Shown here: positions 1 to 5,915 of the stretch, in pieces
How positions within the stretch are numbered: position 1 is the first letter of the stretch
Layout: each line of letters begins with the position of its first letter
Assembly (NCBI GenBank): GCA_964549065.1
Contig: CAZJUC010000129.1
Location: 1 to 9,310, forward strand
Reading direction: 5' to 3'
Source of the DNA: Sva-07 sp964549065
GTDB lineage: Bacteria; Actinomycetota; Acidimicrobiia; Acidimicrobiales; Ilumatobacteraceae
Length of the DNA: 9,310 nucleotides
Program-made: the position numbers and the translations under genes
The notes under the pieces: model-generated
Told to the model about the DNA's origin: nothing
Seen by the model: the letters and a program-made list of their open reading frames with translations, nothing else
Database searches by the model: none

Positions 1-502
1 CCGCCTTGCAGGAGATGTTCTTCGCGTCGGACGAAGCAAGGTCGGGCTCGGTCATCGCATAGGCGGAGCGGATCTCCCCACGCAACAGCGGCTCGAGCCA
101 CTGCTGCTTCTGCGCGGGCGTGCCGACACGTTCGAGTACTTCCATGTTGCCGGTGTCGGGGGCGGCGCAGTTCATCGACTCCGATGCCAGCGGGTTCTTG
201 CCCAACTCCATCGCGATGTACGCGTAGTCGAGGTTGTTGAGCCCCTCACCGGTCTCGGCGTCGGGGAGGAAGAAGTTCCACAGGCCCTGCTGCTTGGCCT
301 TGTCCTTCACCGACTCGAGCAGTTCGAGCTGACCCTCGCCGTAGCCCCAGTGCTCAGCGCGGCCCTTGCCCAGACGATGGAACTCGGCGGTGATCGGCTC
401 GACCTCGGTGAAGATGAACTTCTTCACGGCGTCGTAGAGCGGGCGGACGCCGTCGGACATACGCAGGTCGTACATCTCCGGGGTGGATTCGAGCGCTGGC
501 AT
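1..502 (-). CDS. Acyl-CoA dehydrogenase, FadE/ACAD10-11-like, N-terminal part (C-terminus outside window)
   Basis: The enzyme would oxidise an acyl-CoA to the trans-2-enoyl-CoA with FAD, passing electrons to ETF, in the cytoplasm. The 167 visible residues begin MPALESTPEMYDLR and cover the all-helical N-terminal domain. They reach the flavin and substrate-binding signature of the family at about residues 146-163 (AYAMTEPDLASSDAKNIS), where the T-E-P and the A-S-S-D-A-x-N-I pattern are diagnostic. The catalytic Glu and C-terminal domain lie off the left edge. The start at 502 is supported by an AGGAGA Shine-Dalgarno five bases upstream. The gene is transcribed away from the SRPBCC/oxidoreductase pair. 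Substrate chain length cannot be told; resemblance is to the ACAD10/11-type FadE group rather than short-chain enzymes, which is my impression from the long N-terminal segment. Confidence 0.92.
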   Translation of the reverse strand, partial: MPALESTPEMYDLRMSDGVRPLYDAVKKFIFTEVEPITAEFHRLGKGRAEHWGYGEGQLELLESVKDKAKQQGLWNFFLPDAETGEGLNNLDYAYIAMELGKNPLASESMNCAAPDTGNMEVLERVGTPAQKQQWLEPLLRGEIRSAYAMTEPDLASSDAKNISCKA

Positions 503-507
503 TGGCT

Positions 508-513
508 TCTCCT
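508..513 (-). promoter_or_regulatory. Shine-Dalgarno site of the acyl-CoA dehydrogenase gene
   Basis: AGGAGA on the minus strand, five bases before the ATG at 502. It is the clearest ribosome binding site in the window and fixes the start of the acyl-CoA dehydrogenase gene. Confidence 0.8.
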
Positions 514-561
514 CGGGTCGAGCGGTTCCGGCCAACGGTAGTGACCAACCGCAGACGCCGT

Positions 562-601
562 CTCATCCGACGCTGCACCACCTCATGCGACGCTGCACCA
601 C
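562..601. repeat. 20-bp tandem duplication in the divergent spacer
   Basis: Two adjacent 20-bp units, 562-581 and 582-601, each read ctcat-N-cgacgctgcaccac. They differ only at the sixth base (c at 567, g at 587). The duplication lies in the 174-nt spacer (503-676) between the divergent acyl-CoA dehydrogenase and SRPBCC genes. The repeated unit could be a regulator binding site or a recent slippage product. The rest of the spacer shows only short imperfect dyads. Confidence 0.85.
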
Positions 602-676
602 GGTGGACGACTGCGATGTCTGCACATCCACGACACAGGCGGTTGAGGGCCACGGTCGCGGGGAACCATTCCGACC

Positions 677-1129
677 ATGGCCTTCACCAGCCGCATCATC
701 GACGCCCCCGTCCGGGTCGTCTGGGACGTGCTGATCGATCCGCGGACCTATCCCGACTGGCTGGTCGGCGCTGCGGACGTTCACGACCTCGACGAGAGCT
801 GGCCGGCGATCGGGAGCCGGTTCCACCACCGGGTCGGTCTGGGCTGGCTGTCACTCCCCGATCACAGCGAGGTCGAGGACGTCATCGAGCCCGAACTCCT
901 GCAGCTCGGGGTGCGAGCGCGACCGTTCGTGTCGGCCACCGCGACGTTCCGACTCGTCGGCCAGGGCAACACCACCGTCGTCACGTTGCAGGAGGAGCCG
1001 AAGGTCCGCACGATCGGCAATCTGGTGCGTCCGTTGATGGACCCGTCGATCCACGTGCGCAACCACCGATCGCTGCGTCGACTCGACCGCATCGTCACCG
1101 CGCGTGCGGAGGCAGCGACGCGGGTGTGA
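677..1129 (+). CDS. SRPBCC-family (START/polyketide cyclase-like) protein
   Basis: A 150-residue protein of the usual length for a single SRPBCC hydrophobic-pocket domain. It opens with the family's first strand and helix (FTSRIIDAPVRVVWDVLIDP, residues 3-22), followed by a Y-P-D-W segment, and ends in a long C-terminal helix rich in Arg (about 125-147). This fold binds lipids, polyketides or other hydrophobic ligands in the cytoplasm; no catalytic residue can be assigned. The ATG at 677 has only a weak GGGGA eleven bases upstream. The stop codon overlaps the GTG start of the FAD oxidoreductase by four bases, so the two are co-translated and probably act on the same hydrophobic substrate. That functional link is inference. 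Confidence 0.85.
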   Translation: MAFTSRIIDAPVRVVWDVLIDPRTYPDWLVGAADVHDLDESWPAIGSRFHHRVGLGWLSLPDHSEVEDVIEPELLQLGVRARPFVSATATFRLVGQGNTTVVTLQEEPKVRTIGNLVRPLMDPSIHVRNHRSLRRLDRIVTARAEAATRV

Positions 1130-2745
1130 GCGGCGCCGGCGTGTTCGACGCGGTCGTGATCGGCGCCGGACCGAACGGTCTGGTGGCGGCGAACCAACTG
1201 ATCGACCGGGGCTGGTCGGTGGTCGTCGTCGAGGCCGAACCCGAACCAGGTGGTGCCGTGCGCAGCGGCGAGGTCCTCGAAGCGGGCTTCGTGACCGATC
1301 GCTTCAGCGCCTTCTATCCCTTGTCGATCGTGTCGCCCCACATCGCCGGACTCGCCCTGGAGGACCACGGCCTGCGTTGGGCCCAGGCGCCGACCGTGCT
1401 GGCGCATCCGCGACTCGACGCGCCGGCCGCGGTGCTGAGCCGTGACCTCGCCGTGACCGCCGGGTCGTTGGAACGCTTCGCTCCGGGCGACGGCGAACGC
1501 TGGTGTGCCCTGCAGAGCGAGTGGGACGACGTCGAGGACGATCTGATCGCCACCCTGATGGCGCCGTTCCCACCGGTGCGCGCCGGACTTCGTCTCGTCC
1601 GCCACCTCGGTCTCGCGAACGCAACGGAACTGGCACGCCGCGCCGCGATGCCCGTGCGCCGGCTGGCCGAGGAACGCTTCGAAGGAGACGGGGCCGGACT
1701 GCTGCTGGCCGGGTCGGCGCTGCACGCCGACGTCACCCCGGACAGCGTGCTCAGCGGACTGCTCGGTTGGCTGCTCACCGGCATCGCTCAACGCCACGGG
1801 TGGCCGGTGCCGATCGGCGGTGCCGGCGAACTCACCGCTGCGCTGGTGCGGCGCTTCGACGCGCTCGGCGGGGTGGTGATGTGTGACCGACGGGTGGTCG
1901 AGATCACGACCGATGCCGGCGGCGCGTCGGGTGTACGCACCGACACCGGCGAACAATTCGATGCACGCCACGCGGTGGTCGCCGACGTGGTGGCGCCGAA
2001 ACTGTACGGCGAACTCCTCGCGCACGACGACGTGCCAGCGGCGCTCGGTCGGCGCATCGGTCGGTACCAACCGGGCTCGGCGACGTTCAAGGTCAACTGG
2101 ACGCTCGACGGGCCGATCCCATGGAGCGACCGATCGGTCGTCGGTGCCGGCACCGTGCACCTGGCGTCCTCGATGGACGAACTCACCATGAGCGCTGCGC
2201 AGCTCTCGACCGGCCGACTGCCCAGCCACCCGTTCGTGCTGCTCGGCCAGATGACCACTGCCGACAGCACCCGATCACCGGCGGGTACCGAGAGCGTGTG
2301 GGCCTACACCGACGTCCCACAAACGGTGCGGGGCGACGCAGCGGGCGAGTTGCCGGGACTCGACTCCGCCGCCGCTGTCGAGGCGTTCGCCGACCGGCTG
2401 CAGGACCGCATCGAACTCCACGCTCCCGGCTTCGGCCGCCTCGTGCGCCGCCGTTCGGTCCAGTCACCGAACGACCTCGAGCGCAGCGACGCGAACCTGA
2501 TCAACGGCGACAAGAACCTCGGGACTGCACAACTTCACCAACAGCTGATCTTCCGTCCGACACTGGGCCTCGGTCGAGCCGAGACTGCGATCCCGAAGCT
2601 CTTCCTGGCGTCGGCGTCGGCACATCCCGGCGGCGGTGTCCACGGAGCGTGCGGCGCCCATGCGGCACGCGCTGCGCTGGTGTCGACCTGGGCGGGGGGT
2701 GCCGCCCGCCGGCCGGTGGCGGCGCGGTGGCGGCGTCACGCGTGA
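1126..2745 (+). CDS. FAD-dependent oxidoreductase, phytoene desaturase (CrtI)/PYROXD2-like
   Basis: A 539-residue flavoprotein of the amine-oxidase/CrtI superfamily. Near the N-terminus, after strand FDAVVIGAGPNG (7-18), it has a Rossmann dinucleotide-binding motif G-A-G-P-N-G (13-18), with the ribose-binding acidic residue at E36 followed by P-x-P-G-G. The C-terminal flavin motif PGGGVHGACG is at 501-510, and a PYROXD2-type QLIFRPTLG segment lies before it. Family members oxidise or isomerise polyene or other lipid substrates; the substrate here is unknown. The reading frame is open upstream to 502, but the homology begins just after the GTG at 1126, which overlaps the SRPBCC stop as GTGA. 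A GTG at 1141 is an alternative start. The last 15 residues are Arg/Ala-rich and unlikely to be part of the fold. Confidence 0.87.
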   Translation: MSGAGVFDAVVIGAGPNGLVAANQLIDRGWSVVVVEAEPEPGGAVRSGEVLEAGFVTDRFSAFYPLSIVSPHIAGLALEDHGLRWAQAPTVLAHPRLDAPAAVLSRDLAVTAGSLERFAPGDGERWCALQSEWDDVEDDLIATLMAPFPPVRAGLRLVRHLGLANATELARRAAMPVRRLAEERFEGDGAGLLLAGSALHADVTPDSVLSGLLGWLLTGIAQRHGWPVPIGGAGELTAALVRRFDALGGVVMCDRRVVEITTDAGGASGVRTDTGEQFDARHAVVADVVAPKLYGELLAHDDVPAALGRRIGRYQPGSATFKVNWTLDGPIPWSDRSVVGAGTVHLASSMDELTMSAAQLSTGRLPSHPFVLLGQMTTADSTRSPAGTESVWAYTDVPQTVRGDAAGELPGLDSAAAVEAFADRLQDRIELHAPGFGRLVRRRSVQSPNDLERSDANLINGDKNLGTAQLHQQLIFRPTLGLGRAETAIPKLFLASASAHPGGGVHGACGAHAARAALVSTWAGGAARRPVAARWRRHA

Positions 2746-2794
2746 GGGGCTCGCATTCCCGAGTCGTGAACGCAAGCGCCAGGAGCAGACGTCG

Positions 2795-2809
2795 CAACTG
2801 CGTCAGTTG
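2795..2809. terminator. Weak hairpin in the convergent gap
   Basis: CAACTG and CAGTTG form a perfect 6-bp stem around a 3-nt loop, at the end of the convergent gap (2746-2802), overlapping the stop of the YtxH-like gene. There is no U-tract on either strand, so it may be a weak bidirectional terminator or chance. Nothing stronger is visible in the 57-nt gap. Confidence 0.2.
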
Positions 2810-3120
2810 GTCGCGGCGACACCGCCGGCGTTCACGGTGGTCGTGCCGCCGGTCGCCGTGCCGTCGGGACCGACGGCATCGGCGACCGAATCTCCGGCGG
2901 AGTCGACGACGCCGGTGACCCGGTCACTCGCCGCCGTGGTCACCTTGCTCGCATTGTCGGCAACAGCTTGGCCGACACCCGACTCCTTGACGCGATCACC
3001 CGCCTGACGCATCGCACCCGAGGTGCGCGCTGCGACCTGCGAACGCTGGTCCTCCGACATCTGCGAGGCGAGGTATCCCCCGACTGCGACTCCTGCGACG
3101 AATCCGATCATGAGTTTCAT
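2803..3120 (-). CDS. YtxH-like small membrane-anchored protein
   Basis: A 105-residue protein with one N-terminal membrane segment (about residues 3-18, MIGFVAGVAVGGYLA) rich in Gly. A long polar, amphipathic helical stretch follows (about 22-84, with SEDQRSQVAARTSGAMRQAGDRVKESG), then a Thr/Gly-rich disordered tail. This is the layout of YtxH/general-stress-type proteins, which are induced by stress in Firmicutes and are common in actinomycetes; no enzymatic activity is known or visible. The ATG at 3120 is the only sensible start besides Met4, since an in-frame TAG lies 12 nt upstream. The gene begins nine bases after the stop of the DNA glycosylase gene on the same strand, so it may be co-transcribed with it, but a GGGTAG promoter-like hexamer sits in the same place. 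Confidence 0.75.
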   Translation of the reverse strand: MKLMIGFVAGVAVGGYLASQMSEDQRSQVAARTSGAMRQAGDRVKESGVGQAVADNASKVTTAASDRVTGVVDSAGDSVADAVGPDGTATGGTTTVNAGGVAATN

Positions 3121-3129
3121 TCGGTCGCA

Positions 3130-3135
3130 CTACCC
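3130..3135 (-). promoter_or_regulatory. GGGTAG element upstream of the YtxH-like gene (candidate sigma-B/F-type -10)
   Basis: GGGTAG on the minus strand, nine bases before the ATG at 3120. Its TAG is also the stop codon of the glycosylase gene. A GAGT lies 16 bases further upstream, matching the loose GNNT -35 of actinobacterial sigma-B promoters. It is one of three identical hexamers in equivalent positions (also 4156-4161 and 4623-4628). Because it overlaps a stop codon, this copy is the least certain. Confidence 0.35.
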
Positions 3136-3996
3136 CGACGTCGGTGGATCTACTCCTGGCGGACGCTGCTGGGCCTCCGCGCGTGCCCGGCGCTCGGGTT
3201 GGCAGGTGGGACACCAGTACGTGCTGCGGGCGGTGCGTTCGCCGGCCGGTGAGAACAGCACGGCGTTGTCGCATCGACGACAGCCGAGACGGTGCCGTCC
3301 GTACACGTACGTGCGCCCCCGGTCGGTGCTGCCCGTGGTCACCCGGAACGGTCGGTCCCGGTTGGAGACCAGCTGGCGATGAGCGATCGACCAGAGCGTC
3401 GCGAGTTCGTCGTCGGAGAGGTCGTCGACGGCGGTGAACGGATGCACACCGGCCACGAACAACGTCTCGCTCTTGAACACGTTGCCGACACCTGCGGCGA
3501 CCGTCTGGTCGAGCAGCAGTTCGGCGACGGTGGTCATGGAGGACGCCGGCGCAACGGTCCGGCTCCGGCGGACCACTTCGTCGAGGTCGACACCGTCGTT
3601 GCTCAGGTCCGGTCCGATCCGATCGGCGGGCGCGGTACCTGCGCCGGCGAGGTGAGTCGAGATGTCGGGCGCGGAGAAACACAGTGCCCGTCCGGCGACG
3701 GTGCCGATCACGATGCGCAGCTTCGGGGTGCGGGGGATGGCGGCTGTCGGTGCACTGGCGCGCCACGAACCCGCCATGCCCAGGTGGGTGTGCAACACCA
3801 ACCGACGATCCGGGTTGCCCGGAGCGACGAAGTCGACCAGCAGGTACTTGCCCACCGCGTCGACGCCGGCGATGCGATCACCGACCCGGGGGCGGTAGCC
3901 GCGCAACTTGCGGAACCACAGCTCGGTGACGAGCTGACCTTCGAGGATCGGGGTGAGGACTTCGGCGGCGCGCCGCAGCGTGTCACCCTCGGGCAC
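3130..3996 (-). CDS. nei: Fpg/Nei-family DNA glycosylase/AP lyase (endonuclease VIII, Nei2-like)
   Basis: A 288-residue base-excision repair enzyme that removes oxidised bases and nicks the abasic site. Every hallmark is present: N-terminal M-P-E-G-D-T with catalytic P2 and E3, conserved lysine K50 in VGKYLLVDF, the HTHLGMAGSW strand (69-78), IGPDL (127-131), the helix-two-turn-helix segment QTVAAGVGNVFKSE (164-177), and a C-terminal zinc finger with C239/C242 and C262/C265, including the R257 hairpin arginine before Y-W-C-P-T-C. The start is a GTG at 3996, forced by the need for Pro at position 2, with a GAGG eight bases upstream. It overlaps the preceding small membrane gene by 14 nt, indicating translational coupling. 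MPEGDT rather than MPELPE points to Nei over Fpg; the actinobacterial Nei2 group is the likely subfamily. Confidence 0.95.
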   Translation of the reverse strand: MPEGDTLRRAAEVLTPILEGQLVTELWFRKLRGYRPRVGDRIAGVDAVGKYLLVDFVAPGNPDRRLVLHTHLGMAGSWRASAPTAAIPRTPKLRIVIGTVAGRALCFSAPDISTHLAGAGTAPADRIGPDLSNDGVDLDEVVRRSRTVAPASSMTTVAELLLDQTVAAGVGNVFKSETLFVAGVHPFTAVDDLSDDELATLWSIAHRQLVSNRDRPFRVTTGSTDRGRTYVYGRHRLGCRRCDNAVLFSPAGERTARSTYWCPTCQPERRARAEAQQRPPGVDPPTSG

Positions 3997-4147
3997 CCTG
4001 TGCGCCTCGCAGTTTCCACCAGCCGAATCCGACCGCCAGCACGATCAGCAACACGGTGATGGCGGTGAGCCAGAGCAGACCCTCGATCACGGCACCGAGC
4101 ACCCCGAGAGCGAACAGAACGACGAGAACGATGAGGAGTGTGGCCAT
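3983..4147 (-). CDS. Small hydrophobic membrane protein (54 aa), function unknown
   Basis: I do not recognise a named family. The protein is almost entirely two hydrophobic helices (about residues 3-20 and 24-43) joined by a short turn containing Glu22, with a short basic tail (WWKLRGAQGARG). It resembles the short hydrophobic proteins common in actinomycetes near stress genes. The ATG at 4147 is preferred over the upstream GTG at 4186, because the 13 extra residues are not hydrophobic and would place the GGGTAG element inside the gene. The end overlaps the glycosylase start by 14 nt, so this gene may serve as translational leader for the repair enzyme. There is no clear Shine-Dalgarno; the transcript may be leaderless or nearly so. 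Confidence 0.6.
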   Translation of the reverse strand: MATLLIVLVVLFALGVLGAVIEGLLWLTAITVLLIVLAVGFGWWKLRGAQGARG

Positions 4148-4155
4148 GAGTTGCT

Positions 4156-4181
4156 CTACCCCGGGCAGGGTCGACACAAGC
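4156..4181 (-). promoter_or_regulatory. Candidate sigma-B/sigma-F-type promoter of the small membrane protein/nei operon
   Basis: On the minus strand GCTT (4178-4181), 16 bases, then GGGTAG (4156-4161), eight bases before the ATG at 4147. The pattern fits the published actinobacterial general-stress consensus GNNT-N14-16-GGGTAC/T (mycobacterial SigF: GTTT-N15-17-GGGTA) except for the last base. It lies entirely in the 43-nt gap after the HATPase gene. A start site 7-8 bases after the hexamer would give a leaderless or near-leaderless mRNA. Confidence 0.45.
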
Positions 4182-4190
4182 ACCATCGTT

Positions 4191-4613
4191 TCACGAGAGC
4201 GCCGCCGTCGACCGGTCGGACGACGTGGCGATGTCCGACCAGACGGTCTTGCCGACAGTGGTCAGCCTGCACCCCCACCGGGCACTCACCGCCTCGACGA
4301 TCCGCAGGCCGAAACCACCGTGCCGGTCCGCGATGTCCCGGAGGTGCGCCGGTCGGTCGCTGGAGTCGTGCACCTCGACCCGGACGACGTCGTCGTCATC
4401 CCAGAGTTCGAGGACGCCCGGTTCGCCGGTGTGACGCACCACGTTGGTCACGAGTTCGCTCGCCACGTATTCGGCATCGGAGGGGATTCCGGCACCGGAC
4501 CGGACGCGATCGCTGTCGCCGAGGTATCGACGGACCGCAGCGCGCACCATCCCCGGCGAGGTGTCGACCGCGTCGAACTCCACACGCACATCCGGAGGTC
4601 GGCGTATCGACAT
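4191..4613 (-). CDS. HATPase_c_2 ATP-binding protein, anti-sigma regulatory factor (RsbW/serine kinase)-like
   Basis: A 140-residue single-domain GHKL ATPase, the size of RsbW/SpoIIAB-type anti-sigma kinases. The N box is ASELVTNVVRH (51-61; E53, N57, H61), the G1 box is VEVHDSSDRP (79-88, D83), and the G2 box is HGGFGLRIV (98-106) followed by GKTVWSD (121-127). Proteins of this class bind a sigma factor or phosphorylate an anti-sigma antagonist; many stand-alone actinobacterial versions have unknown partners, and no sigma factor or STAS-domain antagonist gene is visible here. ATG at 4613 is the first Met; there is no Shine-Dalgarno, and a GGGTAG element sits nine bases upstream. The gene diverges from the MoxR operon. 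Sigma control is inference. Confidence 0.85.
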   Translation of the reverse strand: MSIRRPPDVRVEFDAVDTSPGMVRAAVRRYLGDSDRVRSGAGIPSDAEYVASELVTNVVRHTGEPGVLELWDDDDVVRVEVHDSSDRPAHLRDIADRHGGFGLRIVEAVSARWGCRLTTVGKTVWSDIATSSDRSTAALS

Positions 4614-4622
4614 GGTGTTGGA

Positions 4623-4647
4623 CTACCCGATGCTCGACCGTCCACGC
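4623..4647 (-). promoter_or_regulatory. Candidate sigma-B/sigma-F-type promoter of the HATPase gene
   Basis: On the minus strand GCGT (4644-4647), 15 bases, then GGGTAG (4623-4628), nine bases before the ATG at 4613. It has the same hexamer and start spacing as the elements at 3130 and 4156. The -35 part is a weak match (GNNT only). If real, the anti-sigma-type protein would be in the regulon of the sigma factor it may control, a usual arrangement for RsbW-type switches. Confidence 0.4.
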
Positions 4648-4681
4648 ATCTCACGCAGACGAATGTCGCAGATCGCCGCAC

Positions 4682-4687
4682 TAGCTT
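4682..4687 (+). promoter_or_regulatory. Candidate -10 of the MoxR operon (leaderless start)
   Basis: TAGCTT fits the TANNNT actinobacterial -10 and ends six bases before the GTG at 4694, so the first transcribed base would be about the first base of the start codon. No Shine-Dalgarno is visible, consistent with a leaderless mRNA. No convincing -35 is seen. Confidence 0.35.
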
Positions 4688-4693
4688 GGCTGC

Positions 4694-5419
4694 GTGGACC
4701 GCCGGGCAGCTCTCGTCGTGCTCGTCGGCACGCTCGTGGCCGTGCTGTTCGCCGCGATCACCACGGCCGGCGAGGTGCCCTTGGCCGACGGACCGCCCAG
4801 CATCTTCGACGACGCCGAGCCGGGACGGCTGTCCCCTCCACCTCCGCCGACGGAGATCGTCGAGAGCGAGACGATCGAGGAACGCGACGACCAGGACGTG
4901 TCGCCGTGGGTGGAACGGGTGGCGCGGCTGATCGGCTGGGGCTCACTCGCCGTCGCCGCCGTGATCACGACCGTCGTGCTGTGGCGCACGCGACCCACCT
5001 TCGAGCGCTGGCGGCGACGGCGAGCCCTCGATCAACCGATGAACGTGCTGCCCGACGTCGTCGCGACAGTGGCTGCAGGAGCCGAGGAACAACGCGCCGC
5101 CCTCCGGCGTGGAGCGCCGCGCAACGCGATCGTCGAATGCTGGCTCCTCCTCGAAACGGCCGTCGTCGACTCCGGAATCCCGCCGCGCCCTGCCGACACC
5201 TCGACGGAACTCGTCGAGCGGGTCCTCGCCCGACCAGAGGTGGACGCAGCAGCGCTCGAGGCACTCGCCTCGCTCTATCGAGAGGCCCGTTTCTCCGACC
5301 ACGAGATGAGCGAAGCGTCACGCCGGGCTGCGATCGGTGCACTCGACGCGGTGCACGACGGCCTGCACGGCACCACTCGCGGTCACCACGGCAGCGCCGC
5401 AGAGGTGGTCGGGCCGTGA
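4694..5419 (+). CDS. DUF4129-domain membrane protein (TgpA C-terminal-like)
   Basis: A 241-residue protein with an N-terminal signal-anchor helix (about 5-23), an extracytoplasmic acidic and Pro-rich linker (28-70, including a run of prolines at 48-52), a second membrane helix (about 80-97) with Arg-rich inside flank (RWRRRR), and a cytoplasmic DUF4129 domain (about 135-225). Diagnostic are NAIVECWLLLETAVVDSGIP, the TSTELVERVL helix and ASLYREARFSDHEM, the usual end of this domain. DUF4129 is commonly fused to a transglutaminase core (TgpA) or encoded beside MoxR and DUF58; its biochemical role is unknown. The transglutaminase part is absent here. The GTG at 4694 is chosen because the signal helix follows at once. 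The stop overlaps the next start as GTGA. Confidence 0.8.
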   Translation: MDRRAALVVLVGTLVAVLFAAITTAGEVPLADGPPSIFDDAEPGRLSPPPPPTEIVESETIEERDDQDVSPWVERVARLIGWGSLAVAAVITTVVLWRTRPTFERWRRRRALDQPMNVLPDVVATVAAGAEEQRAALRRGAPRNAIVECWLLLETAVVDSGIPPRPADTSTELVERVLARPEVDAAALEALASLYREARFSDHEMSEASRRAAIGALDAVHDGLHGTTRGHHGSAAEVVGP

Positions 5420-5904
5420 AGCCGTGGGTGCGGCCGGTCGCCGCGATCGGCGCAACCACCGTGGTGGTCGTCGTCGCGATGATCGTGTCCGGCATGGGGC
5501 CGAACGTCCCCCTGGTCGTCGTGCTCGTCGCGCTGCTCGGCGTCGCGGCCTGGGCGCTCACCGAAATCGCCGGCGCCACTCCCGCCGCGGCCCCGGTCGA
5601 CAGCGGGCTCCGGCCGCCACCGCCGAACCGCGCGGAACGACGGGTGACGCGCCTGCGCACCGGCCTCGCCTACTCCGTGCCGAACGGGTTGGTGTTCGAG
5701 CAACTGCACGAGAGCCTCGTGTCGGTGATCGACGACCAGCTTCGAGCTGCGCACCAGATCGACCGCACCACCGACCCCAGCGGCGCCCACGCCGTGATCG
5801 GCGACGAACTCCAGACATTCATCGACGATCCGGCATCCGCTGCGGAGAGGCTCGCGCGCCCCCGGGCGCTCGATCGCATCCTTGCCCTGATCGAACAGCT
5901 CTGA
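5416..5904 (+). CDS. Two-helix membrane protein of the MoxR operon, function unknown (162 aa)
   Basis: I recognise no named domain. The N-terminus has two hydrophobic helices (about 7-26 and 31-51) separated by GMGPNVP, then an Ala/Pro-rich linker (54-70) and a charged, probably helical cytoplasmic domain (72-162), with YSVPNGLVFEQLHESLVSVI in its middle. The same reading frame is open far upstream, but homology-like content begins at the GTG at 5416, which overlaps the DUF4129 stop by four bases. It is followed after 11 nt by the MoxR start. Position and coupling suggest a subunit or scaffold of the MoxR-DUF58 membrane complex; this is inference from context only. Confidence 0.75.
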   Translation: MKPWVRPVAAIGATTVVVVVAMIVSGMGPNVPLVVVLVALLGVAAWALTEIAGATPAAAPVDSGLRPPPPNRAERRVTRLRTGLAYSVPNGLVFEQLHESLVSVIDDQLRAAHQIDRTTDPSGAHAVIGDELQTFIDDPASAAERLARPRALDRILALIEQL

Positions 5905-5906
5905 CC

Positions 5907-5910
5907 GGAG
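5907..5910 (+). promoter_or_regulatory. Shine-Dalgarno site fixing the MoxR start
   Basis: GGAG, five bases before the GTG at 5916. It supports that start over the long stop-free stretch upstream in the same frame. Confidence 0.6.
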
Positions 5911-5915
5911 ATCCC

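Noticed and set aside
522..552. Inverted repeat GCGGTT (522-527) and AACCGC (547-552), possible operator
   Set aside because: 6-bp arms 19 bases apart are within chance for this GC content and do not align with a recognisable promoter.
615..628. GATGT-CTGC-ACATC dyad before the SRPBCC gene
   Set aside because: Five-base arms with no extension; too short to call a regulator site or hairpin without comparison to relatives.
502..1125. Stop-free frame continuing upstream of the FAD oxidoreductase, which could be read as a 747-residue protein
   Set aside because: The upstream part is Arg/Pro-rich out-of-frame sequence of the spacer and SRPBCC gene. The Rossmann motif begins directly after the GTG at 1126.
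862..2229. Long minus-strand open frame (455 codons) antisense to the FAD oxidoreductase
   Set aside because: Composition (Arg, His, Gly-rich without hydrophobic core or motifs) is typical of a high-GC antisense shadow; the plus strand has clear family motifs.
4148..4186. Upstream GTG start (4186) for the 54-aa membrane protein
   Set aside because: It would add 13 non-hydrophobic residues and place the GGGTAG element inside the gene; the ATG at 4147 gives a clean first membrane helix.
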